Shown here one piece after another: positions 5,961 through 7,074 of a DNA stretch of 7,074 nt. The stretch's first letter is position 1, and the number at the start of each line of letters is the position of its first letter. Position numbers and translations under genes: made by a program. A model generated the notes under the pieces. It was not told the DNA's origin. It ran no database searches and saw only the letters and a program-made list of their open reading frames with translations. The stretch is from Clostridiales bacterium (GTDB lineage: Bacteria > Bacillota > Clostridia > Tissierellales > Dethiosulfatibacteraceae), in the NCBI GenBank assembly GCA_003539375.1, contig DPPH01000177.1:1391-8464 (forward strand), in the 5' to 3' direction.

Positions 5961-7074
5961 TTATTTATAATCTCTTGTAATTAACTCCTGATATATACTG
6001 CCATCAACTTCAGCTTCTATAATTACCGGTCCTTCACTGTTGAATCCAGCTTTCAGAACATCTTCTAAATCTTCTTTATCTTTAAGTTTCAAAATAGGAA
6101 CACCTAAAAAATAGTCTGACTTGAAATAATCATCTTCAGTTACCTGAGTAGCATACTCTTCTACTTCTTTCCAATTTTGTTTAACCTTTATTAAGCTGTA
6201 ATCTTTATCTACCATAACTATAAATACAATGTTTAAATTCAGTCTTTTAGCAAGTGCTATTTCTCCGCAGTTCATAAGAAATCCACCATCTCCAGAAATA
6301 CTTACTACTGCACTTTCAGGTTTGGAAAGTTTAGCTCCTATTGCTGCCGGAATTGAAAAGCCCATACCAGACCATCCGTTTGTAATAATAAATTTGTTGT
6401 TATCAGCTTTCCAAAGTTGTCCCATCAAATGTAAATGAGCTCCTACGTCACAGGTGATTATACTATCATCAGAAACTTGCCTGTTAAGTTCTGTAATCAA
6501 ATCTACCGGGTTTAATTTCTCAGTTTTTATCATTAAAGAATTAAGTAGTCTTTTTTTGTTTGATAAGATTTCAGATTTTTCCCATTGAGATTCTGAAAAA
6601 GTTTCTTCTAACAATACATCTATAGCATTATCTAGATCTCCTATCATTTCATAAACTTCTTTATAGTCAGAAGAAATGTCTGCTTTTGATGTATCAACAT
6701 GAATTAAAGGAACATTAGGCATCCAGGCTTCGTAGTTGAATTCTATAGGGTCGTATCCTATTCCTATTACTAAGTCTGCCTTTCTATATAGATCCGCTGC
6801 TTTGTCACTTTTAGCATGAAATAAAACTCCTCCATACCAAGAATTTTCTTGAGAAATCATCTCTTTTGCCATTGGTGTTAAAAATACCGGAGCTTTTATT
6901 TTTTCAACCAGTTGACTTAATTTTTCTTTTAAATTATATCTATGTGCAGTAAGACCGACTGCTATTACAGGTCTTTTCGCCTTTTTTATTAGACTTATTA
7001 TTTTATCCTTATCACTAATATCAATATTCTTGTTTTTCTTTTTTATCTTTACTTCATATTTTGATAAATTAGAT
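5961..7074 (-). CDS. alsS: Acetolactate synthase-like ThDP enzyme (AlsS type), N-terminus outside window
   Basis: The frame is open from the right window edge to TAA at 5963-5961, giving 370 residues. The family is about 550 long, so roughly 180 N-terminal residues (the PYR domain) are missing. The ATG at 6872 is an internal methionine; the codons before it continue the homology (RPVIAVG, then APVFLTPMAKEM). Residues are counted from the first complete codon. The central domain has ADLVIGIGYDPIEF at about 99-112, a stretch typical of catabolic AlsS. The ThDP-binding domain shows CDVGAH at 208-213, NGWSGMGFSIPAAIGA at 232-247 and GDGGFLMN at 261-268. The second metal ligand position, 27 residues after the GDG aspartate, is Asp289; AlsS as I recall it also has Asp here where biosynthetic IlvB has Asn. 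The expected reaction is two pyruvate to acetolactate plus CO2 in the cytoplasm. Other carboligases of this fold remain possible. Confidence 0.85.
   Translation of the reverse strand, partial: SNLSKYEVKIKKKNKNIDISDKDKIISLIKKAKRPVIAVGLTAHRYNLKEKLSQLVEKIKAPVFLTPMAKEMISQENSWYGGVLFHAKSDKAADLYRKADLVIGIGYDPIEFNYEAWMPNVPLIHVDTSKADISSDYKEVYEMIGDLDNAIDVLLEETFSESQWEKSEILSNKKRLLNSLMIKTEKLNPVDLITELNRQVSDDSIITCDVGAHLHLMGQLWKADNNKFIITNGWSGMGFSIPAAIGAKLSKPESAVVSISGDGGFLMNCGEIALAKRLNLNIVFIVMVDKDYSLIKVKQNWKEVEEYATQVTEDDYFKSDYFLGVPILKLKDKEDLEDVLKAGFNSEGPVIIEAEVDGSIYQELITRDYK

Noticed and set aside
6870..6872. ATG at 6872 as the start of the AlsS-like gene.
   Set aside because: The frame continues upstream to the window edge with residues that match the central domain of the family (RPVIAVG, then PVFLTP), so this is an internal methionine of a 5'-cut gene.

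Overview
The base composition is strongly AT-rich. Arginine is mostly AGA, isoleucine mostly ATA, and genes start behind strong AGGAGG-type ribosome binding sites. This points to a low-GC anaerobe, most likely a member of the Clostridia (for example a Peptostreptococcaceae-like organism); a Fusobacterium relative cannot be excluded. No rRNA, tRNA, CRISPR array, insertion sequence or phage gene was seen, so this looks like an ordinary chromosomal metabolic region.

Left part (1-1076): a sigma-54-dependent transcription activator runs leftward out of the window. Its start, an uncharacterised N-terminal region and the first part of its AAA+ domain, through the GAFTGA loop, are present. It is divergent from a three-gene operon across a regulatory intergenic region of about 270 bp. 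That region holds (i) a well-formed -24/-12 (sigma-54) promoter for the operon, (ii) two oppositely oriented copies of TTCTCA-N3-TTCTCA whose centres are 53 bp apart, in the position expected of activator sites, and (iii) a sigma-70 promoter for the regulator whose -35 overlaps one of those copies.

Middle (1077-4985): a tightly packed operon of an NCS1-family (CodB-like/hydantoin-permease-like) transporter, a DUF917 / S-methyl-thiohydantoin-desulfurase-family protein and a short HyuA-type hydantoinase/oxoprolinase ATPase-fold protein. It ends at a hairpin at 4989-5020. The simplest reading is an inducible system that imports a cyclic ureide or (thio)hydantoin-like ring compound and opens or processes it. 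The exact substrate cannot be read from the sequence.

Right part (5025-7074): two leftward genes converge on the operon. One encodes an AraC-type regulator fused to a GyrI-like effector-binding domain. It carries a perfect internal ribosome binding site and ATG exactly at the domain boundary. The other is the C-terminal two-thirds of a thiamine-diphosphate enzyme resembling catabolic acetolactate synthase (AlsS), cut by the window edge. These two may be co-transcribed and have no obvious functional tie to the hydantoinase operon.
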